A DNA stretch of 5,460 nucleotides from Candidatus Adiutrix sp. GTDB lineage: Bacteria > Desulfobacterota > Desulfarculia > Adiutricales > Adiutricaceae. Location of the stretch: contig JAITVE010000059.1 of NCBI GenBank assembly GCA_031285975.1, forward strand, positions 1 to 5,460, read 5' to 3'. Both the position numbers and the translations under genes were made by a program. Shown piece by piece: positions 1-4,943 of the stretch (the first letter of the stretch is position 1; each line of letters starts with the position of its first letter). The notes beneath the pieces were generated by a model. It worked only from the letters and a program-made list of their open reading frames with translations. It made no database searches and had not been told where the DNA came from.

Positions 1-923
1 GCCTGGTCACCCTCATCGGGGCCACCACTGAGAACCCCTCCTTTGAGGTCAACTCGGCGCTCCTGTCCCGGACGCAGGTGTACGTGCTTACCGCCCTGAC
101 TGAGGACGAGCTGAAACAACTCCTCACGCGGGCCCAGGCCTCGAGGGCTTTGGGCGGCCTGCGTTTTGACGAGGCCGCCGTGGACGCGCTGGCCGGGTAT
201 GCCGACGGCGACGCCCGCCGCTTTTTGAACTTTTTGGAGCAGTGCCGCTCGGCGGCCCGCACCGCCGGGACGGACGAAATCACCGGGGCCTTCGTGCAGG
301 AAGCCCTGAGCTTGAGTTTACGGCGTTTCGACAAGGGCGGCGACAATTTTTACGACCAGATTTCGGCGCTGCACAAGTCCGTGCGGGGCTCCCACCCGGA
401 CGCGGCCCTCTACTGGTTCTGCCGCATGATCGACGGCGGGGCCGACCCGCGCTACCTGGCCCGCCGCATCGTGCGCATGAGCTGGGAAGATATCGGCCTG
501 GCCGACCCCCGGGCCATCGAAATCGCGGCCCGCGCGGCGGAAACCTATGAGCGGCTGGGCTCCCCCGAGGGCGAACTGGCCCTGGCCGAGGCGGTGATTT
601 ATTTGTCCATCGCCGCCAAAAGCAACGCCGCCTACACGGCCTACAGCCGGGCCATGAGTTTTGTGAAAAACGACAAATCCCGCGAGGTGCCCATCCACCT
701 GCGCAACGCCCCCACCAAGCTGATGAAAGAGCTTGGCCATGGCCGGGAATACCGCTACGCGCACGACGAGCCCCACGCCTACGCCGCCGGGGAAACATAC
801 CTGCCCGAAGGGATGCGCGAACCCGGCTGGTACAGGCCCGTGGATCGGGGCCTGGAAATAAAAATCGCGGAAAAGCTGGCCTTCCTTGATTCTCTGGATA
901 GGCAAGCGAGAAAAAAGAACTGA
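1..923 (+). CDS. rarA: RarA (MgsA) replication-associated recombination AAA+ ATPase, 5'-truncated by window edge
   Basis: RarA is a cytoplasmic AAA+ ATPase related to clamp-loader subunits and RuvB; it acts at stalled replication forks and single-stranded DNA gaps. The frame is open from base 3 with no true start, so about 120 N-terminal residues, including Walker A and B, lie outside the window. The visible 306 residues begin with the sensor 1 segment GATTENPSF (visible residues 6-14), then the arginine-finger segment ALLSR (19-23) and sensor 2 GDARR (about 69-73). The MgsA C-terminal tetramerisation domain follows, with family signatures FYDQISALHKSVRGS, PDAALYW, HLRNAPTKLMKE and EYRYAHDE. 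The match to remembered E. coli RarA is close and runs to the C-terminus. The TGA at 921-923 is followed 30 bases later by nadE, so the two are probably cotranscribed. The GTG at 78 is an internal codon, not a start. Confidence 0.96.
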   Translation, partial: LVTLIGATTENPSFEVNSALLSRTQVYVLTALTEDELKQLLTRAQASRALGGLRFDEAAVDALAGYADGDARRFLNFLEQCRSAARTAGTDEITGAFVQEALSLSLRRFDKGGDNFYDQISALHKSVRGSHPDAALYWFCRMIDGGADPRYLARRIVRMSWEDIGLADPRAIEIAARAAETYERLGSPEGELALAEAVIYLSIAAKSNAAYTAYSRAMSFVKNDKSREVPIHLRNAPTKLMKELGHGREYRYAHDEPHAYAAGETYLPEGMREPGWYRPVDRGLEIKIAEKLAFLDSLDRQARKKN

Positions 924-953
924 CGGCTACGCCCTGCACGACAGAGAGGAAAA

Positions 954-2483
954 ATGAAAATCGCCCTGATTCAGGGGAGGATTGGCGCCGACCGGCCCGC
1001 CGACAACCTGGAGCATATCAAGAGCAGCTTAAAGCGCCCCGAGACGGCCGCAGCCAGCCTGGTGGCCCTGCCGCCCCTGGCCCTCTCCGGCCCCTTGGGC
1101 CCGGTGGCCCTGACCCGTCCCGGCCTTGATATTCAATTGGCTAAAGTTTTTAGCGATTTTCTGGAACTTTCGGCCCAGCACCCTGATACGGCCCTGGTTT
1201 CGACCAAAATTTCTTTCAACCCCAATGGCCGCCCCCTGGAAGAACCCTTTATGGTCAAAGCTGGGCGCGGGCTGAGCCCCGAATATCTGGGGCGCGGGCT
1301 GGGCATCCCGCTGTTTGAGGTGGACGGCCAGAAAGTGGCCGTCACCGCCGCCGAGCCCCCCGCTGAAGCGGCGGAGCAGGTTGATGTGCTCATAACCCTG
1401 CGCAACCATATTTTCCGTGGTGAGCCCTTTCAGCCCCCGGCGGCTGCGCCCGCCCGGGCCTGGCGGGTGAACGTGGGGGCCATTGGCGGCTGCGGCCCGT
1501 ATATTCTGGAGGGTTCCACCAGCGTGCACGACCCTGCCGGGCGCTTGGTGGGCTGGGCCCAGGGCTTTGAGGCGGCCACGGTGTTGCTGGACACCGCCAG
1601 CGCGGCCCTGCCCGAAGCCTCCCCCGAGCCGCAGGAAGCCCTGGCCGTTTTGCGCCGGGCCCTGGTGGTGGGCCTGCGCGATTTCGTACGCTCCGCCGGT
1701 GACGGCAAGGTGCTCTTGGGCCTCTCCGGCGGGCTGGATTCGGCCTTGGTGGCCGCCCTGGCCGTGGAGGCCCTGGGCCCGGAACGGGTGCTGGCCGTGG
1801 CCATGCCCTCGGAATACAACGCTCCCGAGAGTTTGTCCCTGGCCCGCGACCTGTCCGCGAACCTGGGCGTCAGCTTTCTGACCATCCCCATTGACGGCGT
1901 GCGCGAGGCCTTCACCCGCTCCTTCCCGCCCGTGCCCGTTGCCGAGGAAAAGGCCGGGAATCTGGCCGACGAAAACATCCAGGCCCGCATCCGGGGGGTG
2001 CTGTTGATGTACCTGGCCAACCGGGAAGACCGGCTGGCGCTCACCTGCGGCAACAAAAGTGAAGCGGCCATGGGCTATTCCACCCTGTACGGCGACACCT
2101 GCGGGGCCATCGCCCCCATCGGCGATATATACAAAACCAAAGTCGTGGAGCTGGCCCGCTTCATCAACCGCGACAAAGAGATAATACCAGAAAGAATTAT
2201 CACCAGGCCGCCCTCCGCCGAGTTGCGGGCCGGCCAGAAGGATGAGGACAGCCTGCCGCCCTATGAAGTGCTGGACAGCATCCTCGCCCTGCACCTGGAA
2301 GGCGGCCTGAGCGGCTCAAAGGTGGCGGCCCAGGGCGGGCACTCGGCCATGACCGTGGCCTGGGTGCTGAGTTCGCTGAAAAAAGCCGGGTTCAAGCGCT
2401 CCCAAGCCCCGTTTTGTTTGGTGGCCTCCCCCCGGCCTCTGTCCGGCTCGGACTGGCCCGGTTTCGACTGGCCTTGCATCTAA
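954..2483 (+). CDS. nadE: NAD+ synthase with intact synthetase domain and degenerate N-terminal glutaminase (nitrilase) domain
   Basis: NadE amidates deamido-NAD+ to NAD+ with ATP, the last step of NAD synthesis, in the cytoplasm. The ATG follows AGAGAGGA (943-950). The 509 residues are shorter than the usual glutamine-dependent form (roughly 540-580). Residues 1 to about 215 follow the carbon-nitrogen hydrolase fold: MKIALIQ at the start, LVALPPLALSG (37-46), IPLFEVDGQKVAV (118-130) and HDPAGRLVGWA (192-202). The catalytic Glu of the usual FPELALTG motif is Pro41, and the Cys of the usual ICED motif is Ala133. I see no clear counterpart of the Lys-bearing LPNY segment. Residues 235-509 are the synthetase: PP-loop SGGLDS (258-263), NLADENIQARIRG (336-348), GNKSE (366-370), YGDTCGAIAPIGD (379-391), RPPSAELR (418-425) and DEDSLPPYEVLD (430-441). 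These are intact, so I infer that it uses free ammonia or ammonia from a partner. The tail after KRSQAP (481-486) departs from the family's usual ending. Confidence 0.93.
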   Translation: MKIALIQGRIGADRPADNLEHIKSSLKRPETAAASLVALPPLALSGPLGPVALTRPGLDIQLAKVFSDFLELSAQHPDTALVSTKISFNPNGRPLEEPFMVKAGRGLSPEYLGRGLGIPLFEVDGQKVAVTAAEPPAEAAEQVDVLITLRNHIFRGEPFQPPAAAPARAWRVNVGAIGGCGPYILEGSTSVHDPAGRLVGWAQGFEAATVLLDTASAALPEASPEPQEALAVLRRALVVGLRDFVRSAGDGKVLLGLSGGLDSALVAALAVEALGPERVLAVAMPSEYNAPESLSLARDLSANLGVSFLTIPIDGVREAFTRSFPPVPVAEEKAGNLADENIQARIRGVLLMYLANREDRLALTCGNKSEAAMGYSTLYGDTCGAIAPIGDIYKTKVVELARFINRDKEIIPERIITRPPSAELRAGQKDEDSLPPYEVLDSILALHLEGGLSGSKVAAQGGHSAMTVAWVLSSLKKAGFKRSQAPFCLVASPRPLSGSDWPGFDWPCI

Positions 2484-2531
2484 TTGATATCAACAGCCGC
2501 CCCCATGGCGCGCGGAAAAAGAGCGTCGCTT

Positions 2532-2819
2532 ATGACACGCAAAAGAAGGGTTTCCATACAAAAGCTGGTTCGCCGGATGACCTTTTCCCTCGGGCTGACT
2601 ATCCTGGGCTCCTGGGCGCTCCTGATTACCCGGCTCCAGTCGGTCATCAATTCGGATTGGGCGCTGAGCATGGGCCTGTTGGACGACAATTTCAACCGCT
2701 ACCTTGACTGGGGCGGCCTGACCATGGTGATCCTGGGGCTGTTTTTGACCTTTTACTACCGCAGCCTCTTGAACCCGCGCTTCAAACGCCTGGAAGAGCT
2801 GGGCGAAGGCGATTGGTGA
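2532..2819 (+). CDS. Small two-helix inner-membrane protein, function unknown
   Basis: I do not recognise this family. From the ATG at 2532 the product is 95 residues. It has a very basic N-terminus (RKRR at 3-6, RR at 14-15), a hydrophobic segment at about 16-34, a polar stretch rich in Asp and Asn (about 40-58), a second hydrophobic segment at about 61-80 and a charged tail. By the positive-inside rule both ends would be cytoplasmic with a short periplasmic loop. The start is uncertain: ATG 2532 has a weak GAAAAAGAG upstream (about 2515-2523, 8-base spacing), an in-frame ATG at 2505 has no visible ribosome site, and the frame is open back to a TTG at 2484 immediately after the nadE stop. 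It sits 48 bases after nadE and 4 bases before the next gene, so it is probably part of the same transcript. Confidence 0.7.
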   Translation: MTRKRRVSIQKLVRRMTFSLGLTILGSWALLITRLQSVINSDWALSMGLLDDNFNRYLDWGGLTMVILGLFLTFYYRSLLNPRFKRLEELGEGDW

Positions 2820-2823
2820 GGCC

Positions 2824-3183
2824 GTGAACTACCCCTGGCTGGAACAATACCTGCTCAGTAAAGCGGGCGCGGTCAAAGACTTCAAAGAGGAGTGGGGGGC
2901 GCGCCGCTTCATGCTGGGCGGCAAAATGTTCGCCCTGTGGGGCGGCGACAAAGAGGGCCGCCCCATCGTCACCCTCAAGCTCGACCCCGGGCGCGGCGAC
3001 GCCCTGCGCCAGGAGTACCCGGACATTGTGCCCGGCTATTACATGAACAAGCTGCACTGGAACTCCCTCTACCTGGAAGGGAGCGTGCCGGACGACATAG
3101 TGCGGAGCATGGCCGACGAATCCTACGCCATCCTCCTGGCTTCCCTGCCGAAAAAAGTACAGGCCGAAATAGCCGCAAAATGA
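2824..3183 (+). CDS. MmcQ/YjbR family protein (DUF419-type)
   Basis: The 119-residue product has the length and signatures of the MmcQ/YjbR family, small soluble proteins with a YjbR-like alpha/beta fold. Some members have been suggested to bind DNA, but the molecular role is not settled. Visible signatures are KMFALWG (34-40), a charged strand ending in VTLKLDP (49-55), the hallmark GYYMNKLHWNSLYLEG (71-86), VPDD (88-91), and ESYAILLASLPKK near the C-terminus (99-111). The start is a GTG at 2824, supported by family length. The only Shine-Dalgarno-like string is GGTGAGG (2815-2821), which overlaps the upstream stop and sits unusually close, so initiation may rely on translational coupling with the membrane-protein gene. 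The TGA at 3181-3183 overlaps a potential ATG for the next gene and lies 20 bases before that gene's better start. Confidence 0.87.
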   Translation: MNYPWLEQYLLSKAGAVKDFKEEWGARRFMLGGKMFALWGGDKEGRPIVTLKLDPGRGDALRQEYPDIVPGYYMNKLHWNSLYLEGSVPDDIVRSMADESYAILLASLPKKVQAEIAAK

Positions 3184-3190
3184 ATCAGAC

Positions 3191-3196
3191 GAAGGA
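3191..3196 (+). promoter_or_regulatory. Ribosome binding site that decides the aminotransferase start
   Basis: GAAGGA lies 7 bases before the ATG at 3204. The competing in-frame ATG at 3180, which overlaps the upstream TGA as ATGA, has only a run of A and C before it. The eight extra residues it would add (MNQTKEPA) do not look like a conserved aminotransferase start, so 3204 is preferred. Confidence 0.65.
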
Positions 3197-3203
3197 ACCC
3201 GCC

Positions 3204-4403
3204 ATGCTCATCAGTAAAAAAATGGCCGCCCTGGCCGCCGGAGACGCCACCATCCGCCGCATGTTCGAAGAAGGCCGCCAGATGAAGGCCGCCCTGGGCG
3301 CGGAAAACGTGTTTGATTTTTCCATCGGCAACCCCGATGTGCCCCCGCCGCCCGCTTTCCACGAGGCCCTCACGAAAGTGGTGGCTGAAAACAGCCCCGG
3401 CCTCCACAACTATCTGCCCAACTCCGGCTGGCCGGTCGTGCGCGCCAAAATCGCCGAATACCTCATCGCCACCATGGGCGACGGCTTGGCCAACCCCTTC
3501 GGCCCCGAGCACATCGTCATGACCTGCGGCGCGGGCGGGGCCCTGAACCTGGCCTTCAAAACCCTGCTTGACCCCGGCGATGAAGTCATCACCCCGCGCC
3601 CCTATTTCATGGAATACGGCAACTATGTGGATAACCACAGCGGCCGCCTGGTCTCCGCCGAGCCCGGCCCGGATTTTCGGCTGAACGTCCCGGCCATCGC
3701 GGTGGCCATTACCCCGGCCACCCGCGCCGTGCTCATCAATTCGCCCCACAACCCCACCGGCGTAATCTACACCGCCGAGGAATTGGCGGCCCTGGGCGCG
3801 GCCCTCAAAGAAGCCTCGGCCCGCTTCGGGCGGCCCATCTTACTCGTGGCCGACGAGCCCTACCGCAAGCTGGCCTACGGCGGGCGCACGGTGCCCCCGG
3901 TCTTCCCGCACTACGCCTACGCCGTGGCGGCGACCTCCTATTCCAAGGATTTGTCCCTCCCCGGCGAGCGCCTGGGCTACGCGGCCATCAACCCCGACAT
4001 GCCCGAGGCCGACCGCGCCGACCTTTTTGACGCGCTCAACACGGCCAACCGCATCCTCGGCTATGTGGGCGGCCCGGCCCTGATGCAGCGGGTGGTGGCC
4101 GAGCTCCAGGGCGTGTCGGTGGACGTGAGCCTGTATGAGCGGCGGCGCGACCTGATGGTGGAGGGCCTGCGCTCCGCGGGCTACACCCTCACCGTGCCCG
4201 ACGGCGCCTTCTACCTCTTCCCCCAAAGCCCCCTGGCCGACGACCAGGCCTTTGTGGCCAAGCTGAAAGAGGAGCGCATCCTGGCCGCCCCCGGCGTGCT
4301 CTTCGAACAGCCCGGCTATTTCCGCCTCTGCTACTGCGCCGACGAGAGCAGCATCAAAAACGCCCTGCCCGGCTTTGCCCGCGCCCTGGCGGCCTGCGCC
4401 TGA
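3204..4403 (+). CDS. Class I/II pyridoxal-phosphate aminotransferase (aspartate aminotransferase-like, fold type I)
   Basis: The product transfers an amino group between an amino acid and a 2-oxo acid using PLP in the cytoplasm. It is 399 residues, the normal length for the family. Motifs in order are FSIGNPD (39-45, substrate-binding entry), LPNSGWPVVRAKIAEYL (71-87), TCGAGGALNLAF (107-118, cofactor phosphate region), NSPHNPTGVIY (179-189, with Asn183), VADEPY (215-220, Asp217 facing the pyridine nitrogen and Tyr220), SYSKDLSLPGERLGY (245-259, Schiff-base Lys248 and phosphate-binding Arg256) and FRLCY (373-377, where Arg374 would hold the substrate alpha-carboxylate). All expected catalytic residues are present. 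The substrate cannot be read from the sequence: aspartate, alanine or aromatic amino acids are all possible. It is the last gene of the packed block, and its TGA lies inside the palindrome interrupted by the downstream insertion. An alternative start is ATG 3180. Confidence 0.93.
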   Translation: MLISKKMAALAAGDATIRRMFEEGRQMKAALGAENVFDFSIGNPDVPPPPAFHEALTKVVAENSPGLHNYLPNSGWPVVRAKIAEYLIATMGDGLANPFGPEHIVMTCGAGGALNLAFKTLLDPGDEVITPRPYFMEYGNYVDNHSGRLVSAEPGPDFRLNVPAIAVAITPATRAVLINSPHNPTGVIYTAEELAALGAALKEASARFGRPILLVADEPYRKLAYGGRTVPPVFPHYAYAVAATSYSKDLSLPGERLGYAAINPDMPEADRADLFDALNTANRILGYVGGPALMQRVVAELQGVSVDVSLYERRRDLMVEGLRSAGYTLTVPDGAFYLFPQSPLADDQAFVAKLKEERILAAPGVLFEQPGYFRLCYCADESSIKNALPGFARALAACA

Positions 4404-4410
4404 CCAGTGC
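4404..4410. repeat. Left copy of 7-base direct repeat (probable target-site duplication)
   Basis: CCAGTGC is repeated exactly at 4594-4600, at the other edge of the AT-rich island. Flanking bases differ on both sides (A versus G before, T versus C after), so the identity is exactly 7 bases, as expected for a staggered-cut duplication. Confidence 0.6.
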
Positions 4411-4436
4411 TTCATTACAAAAACCACAACGAGAGC

Positions 4437-4473
4437 ATTTTGCAATTTACCTGCCTTTAGTAAATTGCAAAAT
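4437..4473. repeat. Perfect 14-base stem-loop, 9-base loop
   Basis: ATTTTGCAATTTAC (4437-4450) pairs exactly with GTAAATTGCAAAAT (4460-4473) around the loop CTGCCTTTA. The stem is AT-rich and has no T-run after it, so it does not look like a standard terminator. It is the first inner arm of the palindromic element. Confidence 0.85.
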
Positions 4474-4487
4474 ACGTAAACATCCGG

Positions 4488-4530
4488 GCGCTTTTCATTT
4501 TTCGCATATGACCTTGAAATAGAAAAGCGC
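4488..4530. repeat. Second inner stem-loop: 9-base perfect stem plus inner extension
   Basis: GCGCTTTTC (4488-4496) pairs exactly with GAAAAGCGC (4522-4530). After one bulged A at 4521, ATTT (4497-4500) pairs with AAAT (4517-4520), giving a 13-pair interrupted stem. It is the second inner arm of the palindromic element. Confidence 0.8.
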
Positions 4531-4564
4531 TCTATAGTTTTTGTAATGAATATATTTATTGTAT

Positions 4565-4592
4565 TACAAAAATTACTATCGTAATTTTTGTA
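4565..4592. repeat. Perfect 12-base stem-loop at right end of the element
   Basis: TACAAAAATTAC (4565-4576) pairs exactly with GTAATTTTTGTA (4581-4592) around the tetraloop TATC. The arms carry the same TTACAAAAA core as the enclosing repeat, so the core is present four times in alternating orientation. The hairpin ends one base before the right copy of the flanking direct repeat. Confidence 0.85.
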
Positions 4593-4593
4593 G

Positions 4594-4600
4594 CCAGTGC
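4594..4600. repeat. Right copy of 7-base direct repeat (probable target-site duplication)
   Basis: CCAGTGC, identical to 4404-4410. It also begins a residual GC-rich hairpin at 4594-4611 (CCAG, T, GCCCGGGC, T, CTGG), the inner part of the interrupted palindrome. Confidence 0.6.
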
Positions 4601-4608
4601 CCGGGCTC

Positions 4609-4638
4609 TGGTCAGCGGGTCAGCCCTTATGGTATAAT
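4609..4638 (+). promoter_or_regulatory. Extended -10 promoter of the antitoxin-toxin pair
   Basis: A perfect TATAAT lies at 4633-4638, preceded by TG at 4630-4631 to give the TGnTATAAT extended -10. A weak -35, TGGTCA (4609-4614, four of six consensus bases), is 18 bases upstream. Transcription would start near 4645, leaving a leader of about 14 bases before the ATG at 4659. The promoter lies outside the inserted element but just next to it. Confidence 0.75.
4610..4624 (+). promoter_or_regulatory. Tandem GGTCAGC repeats over the -35 region (candidate operator)
   Basis: GGTCAGC occurs at 4610-4616 and again at 4618-4624 with one base between them. The repeats cover the -35 and the spacer of the promoter. 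Toxin-antitoxin operons are commonly repressed by the antitoxin or the complex at such sites, but binding here is an inference. The GGGCT (4603-4607) and AGCCC (4622-4626) inverted pair overlaps the same stretch. Confidence 0.35.
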
Positions 4639-4646
4639 TGTCTAAG

Positions 4647-4654
4647 AGGAGGTG
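4647..4654 (+). promoter_or_regulatory. Strong ribosome binding site fixing the antitoxin start
   Basis: AGGAGGTG is a full match to the anti-16S consensus, with 6 bases from GGAGG to the ATG at 4659. It rules out the in-frame TTG at 4638, which lies inside the -10 hexamer. Confidence 0.88.
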
Positions 4655-4658
4655 TGTT

Positions 4659-4943
4659 ATGAACCTCACTGATTATGAAAAACTGATGGCCGAAATCATC
4701 ACGCCGCTGGATTTTCCCACCCTGACCCGCCTGAAAACGGATGTCGCTCAATTATGGCAAGAACGCCAGACTCAGGAGCCAGACCAGCCCAATCCACTGA
4801 TGGAACTGGCCGCCGTGGCCTGGGAGAGCCTTAAAGACGTGAACGCGGAAACCTATTGGGCGGAGCGGGAAAAAGAATTGGCGGAATCGCGGGCCTCATG
4901 GGCGGAAAAAGAAATGATGCTTGACCGGGAGCGCGGTTTGTGA
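4659..4943 (+). CDS. Putative antitoxin of a PIN-domain toxin-antitoxin pair, unrecognised family
   Basis: The product is 94 residues and I do not recognise its family. It shows none of the AbrB, MetJ/Arc, Phd or XRE signatures usual for VapB-type antitoxins. The antitoxin call rests on position: a small gene directly behind a strong promoter, first of two, whose TGA overlaps the GTG of a PIN-domain toxin. The N-terminal part (about 1-37) looks helical and ends in LKTDVAQLWQER. A Pro-rich, acidic linker follows (about 38-48), then a helix MELAAVAWESL (48-58). The C-terminal part is highly charged and contains an imperfect 14-residue duplication starting WAEREKEL (67-74) and WAEKEMML (81-88). 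The exact two-heptad spacing suggests a coiled coil or a toxin-wrapping helix. Confidence 0.72.
   Translation: MNLTDYEKLMAEIITPLDFPTLTRLKTDVAQLWQERQTQEPDQPNPLMELAAVAWESLKDVNAETYWAEREKELAESRASWAEKEMMLDRERGL

Larger units (their letters stand above)
4411..4550. repeat. Perfect 14-base inverted repeat enclosing two hairpins (three-way-junction fold)
   Basis: TTCATTACAAAAAC (4411-4424) is the exact reverse complement of GTTTTTGTAATGAA (4537-4550). The 112 bases between them contain two further hairpins, so a transcript or single strand would fold as a long stem with two side arms. These arms could also be the original terminal inverted repeats of a 140-base element, but no target duplication is visible at 4550/4551. 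Confidence 0.8.
4411..4593. mobile_element. MITE-like non-autonomous palindromic element, about 183 bases
   Basis: This AT-rich island interrupts very GC-rich sequence and carries no credible open reading frame. It is flanked by a perfect 7-base direct repeat, and excising it restores a GC-rich palindrome. It contains four perfect inverted-repeat pairs: an enclosing 14-base pair (4411-4424 with 4537-4550), a 14-base hairpin (4437-4473), a 9-base hairpin (4488-4530) and a 12-base hairpin (4565-4592). ATTACAAAAA occurs exactly at 4414-4423 and 4563-4572 and inverted at 4538-4547; a shorter inverted relative closes the right end. The two outermost ends share TACAAAAA in inverted orientation but are offset by a few bases, so the terminal repeats are imperfect under this boundary. 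No transposase is nearby, so mobilisation would be in trans. Alternatives are a structured RNA gene or an extragenic palindromic repeat cluster. Confidence 0.55.
4400..4615. repeat. Interrupted GC-rich palindrome: arms 4400-4407 and 4608-4615, now split by an insertion
   Basis: CTGACCAG (4400-4407) is the exact reverse complement of CTGGTCAG (4608-4615). If bases 4411-4600 (the AT-rich element plus one copy of the flanking repeat) are removed, the arms close around T, GCCCGGGC, T. That gives a 26-base palindrome with a single T-T mismatch. It begins one base before the aminotransferase stop codon, the position expected of an operon-end hairpin, although no T-run follows the right arm. That it was a terminator is an inference. 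Confidence 0.6.

Noticed and set aside
1118..1165. Internal promoter in the AT-rich patch of nadE
   Set aside because: TTGATA at about 1123 has no -10-like hexamer at 16-18 bases, and the patch lies well inside an open coding frame.
1029..2294. Long open frame on the - strand opposite nadE (about 420 codons)
   Set aside because: It is a mirror of a GC-rich gene with strong codon-position bias. Its product is low-complexity, rich in Gly, Gln and His, has no recognisable domain, and the + strand encodes clear NAD+ synthase motifs.
2892..3203. N-terminal extension of the aminotransferase frame back to 2892
   Set aside because: The extension overlaps the whole MmcQ/YjbR gene in another frame and translates to Arg/Pro-rich low complexity. 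The GAAGGA before ATG 3204 and the normal family length support the shorter form.
3123..3749. Open - strand frame opposite the aminotransferase start
   Set aside because: It runs across two convincing + strand genes, its translation is Gly- and Val-rich without motifs, and no ribosome site supports it.
4437..4473. Intrinsic terminator for the aminotransferase gene
   Set aside because: The stem is perfect but AT-rich and is followed by ACGTAAAC rather than a T-run, so it is better explained as part of the palindromic element.
4404..4600. CRISPR array or integron attC site
   Set aside because: The repeats alternate in orientation and have irregular spacing, with no regular spacers for CRISPR. 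No attC core sites or integrase are visible.
4638..4658. TTG start for the antitoxin at 4638
   Set aside because: It begins inside the TATAAT hexamer, upstream of the expected transcription start, while ATG 4659 has a perfect ribosome binding site.
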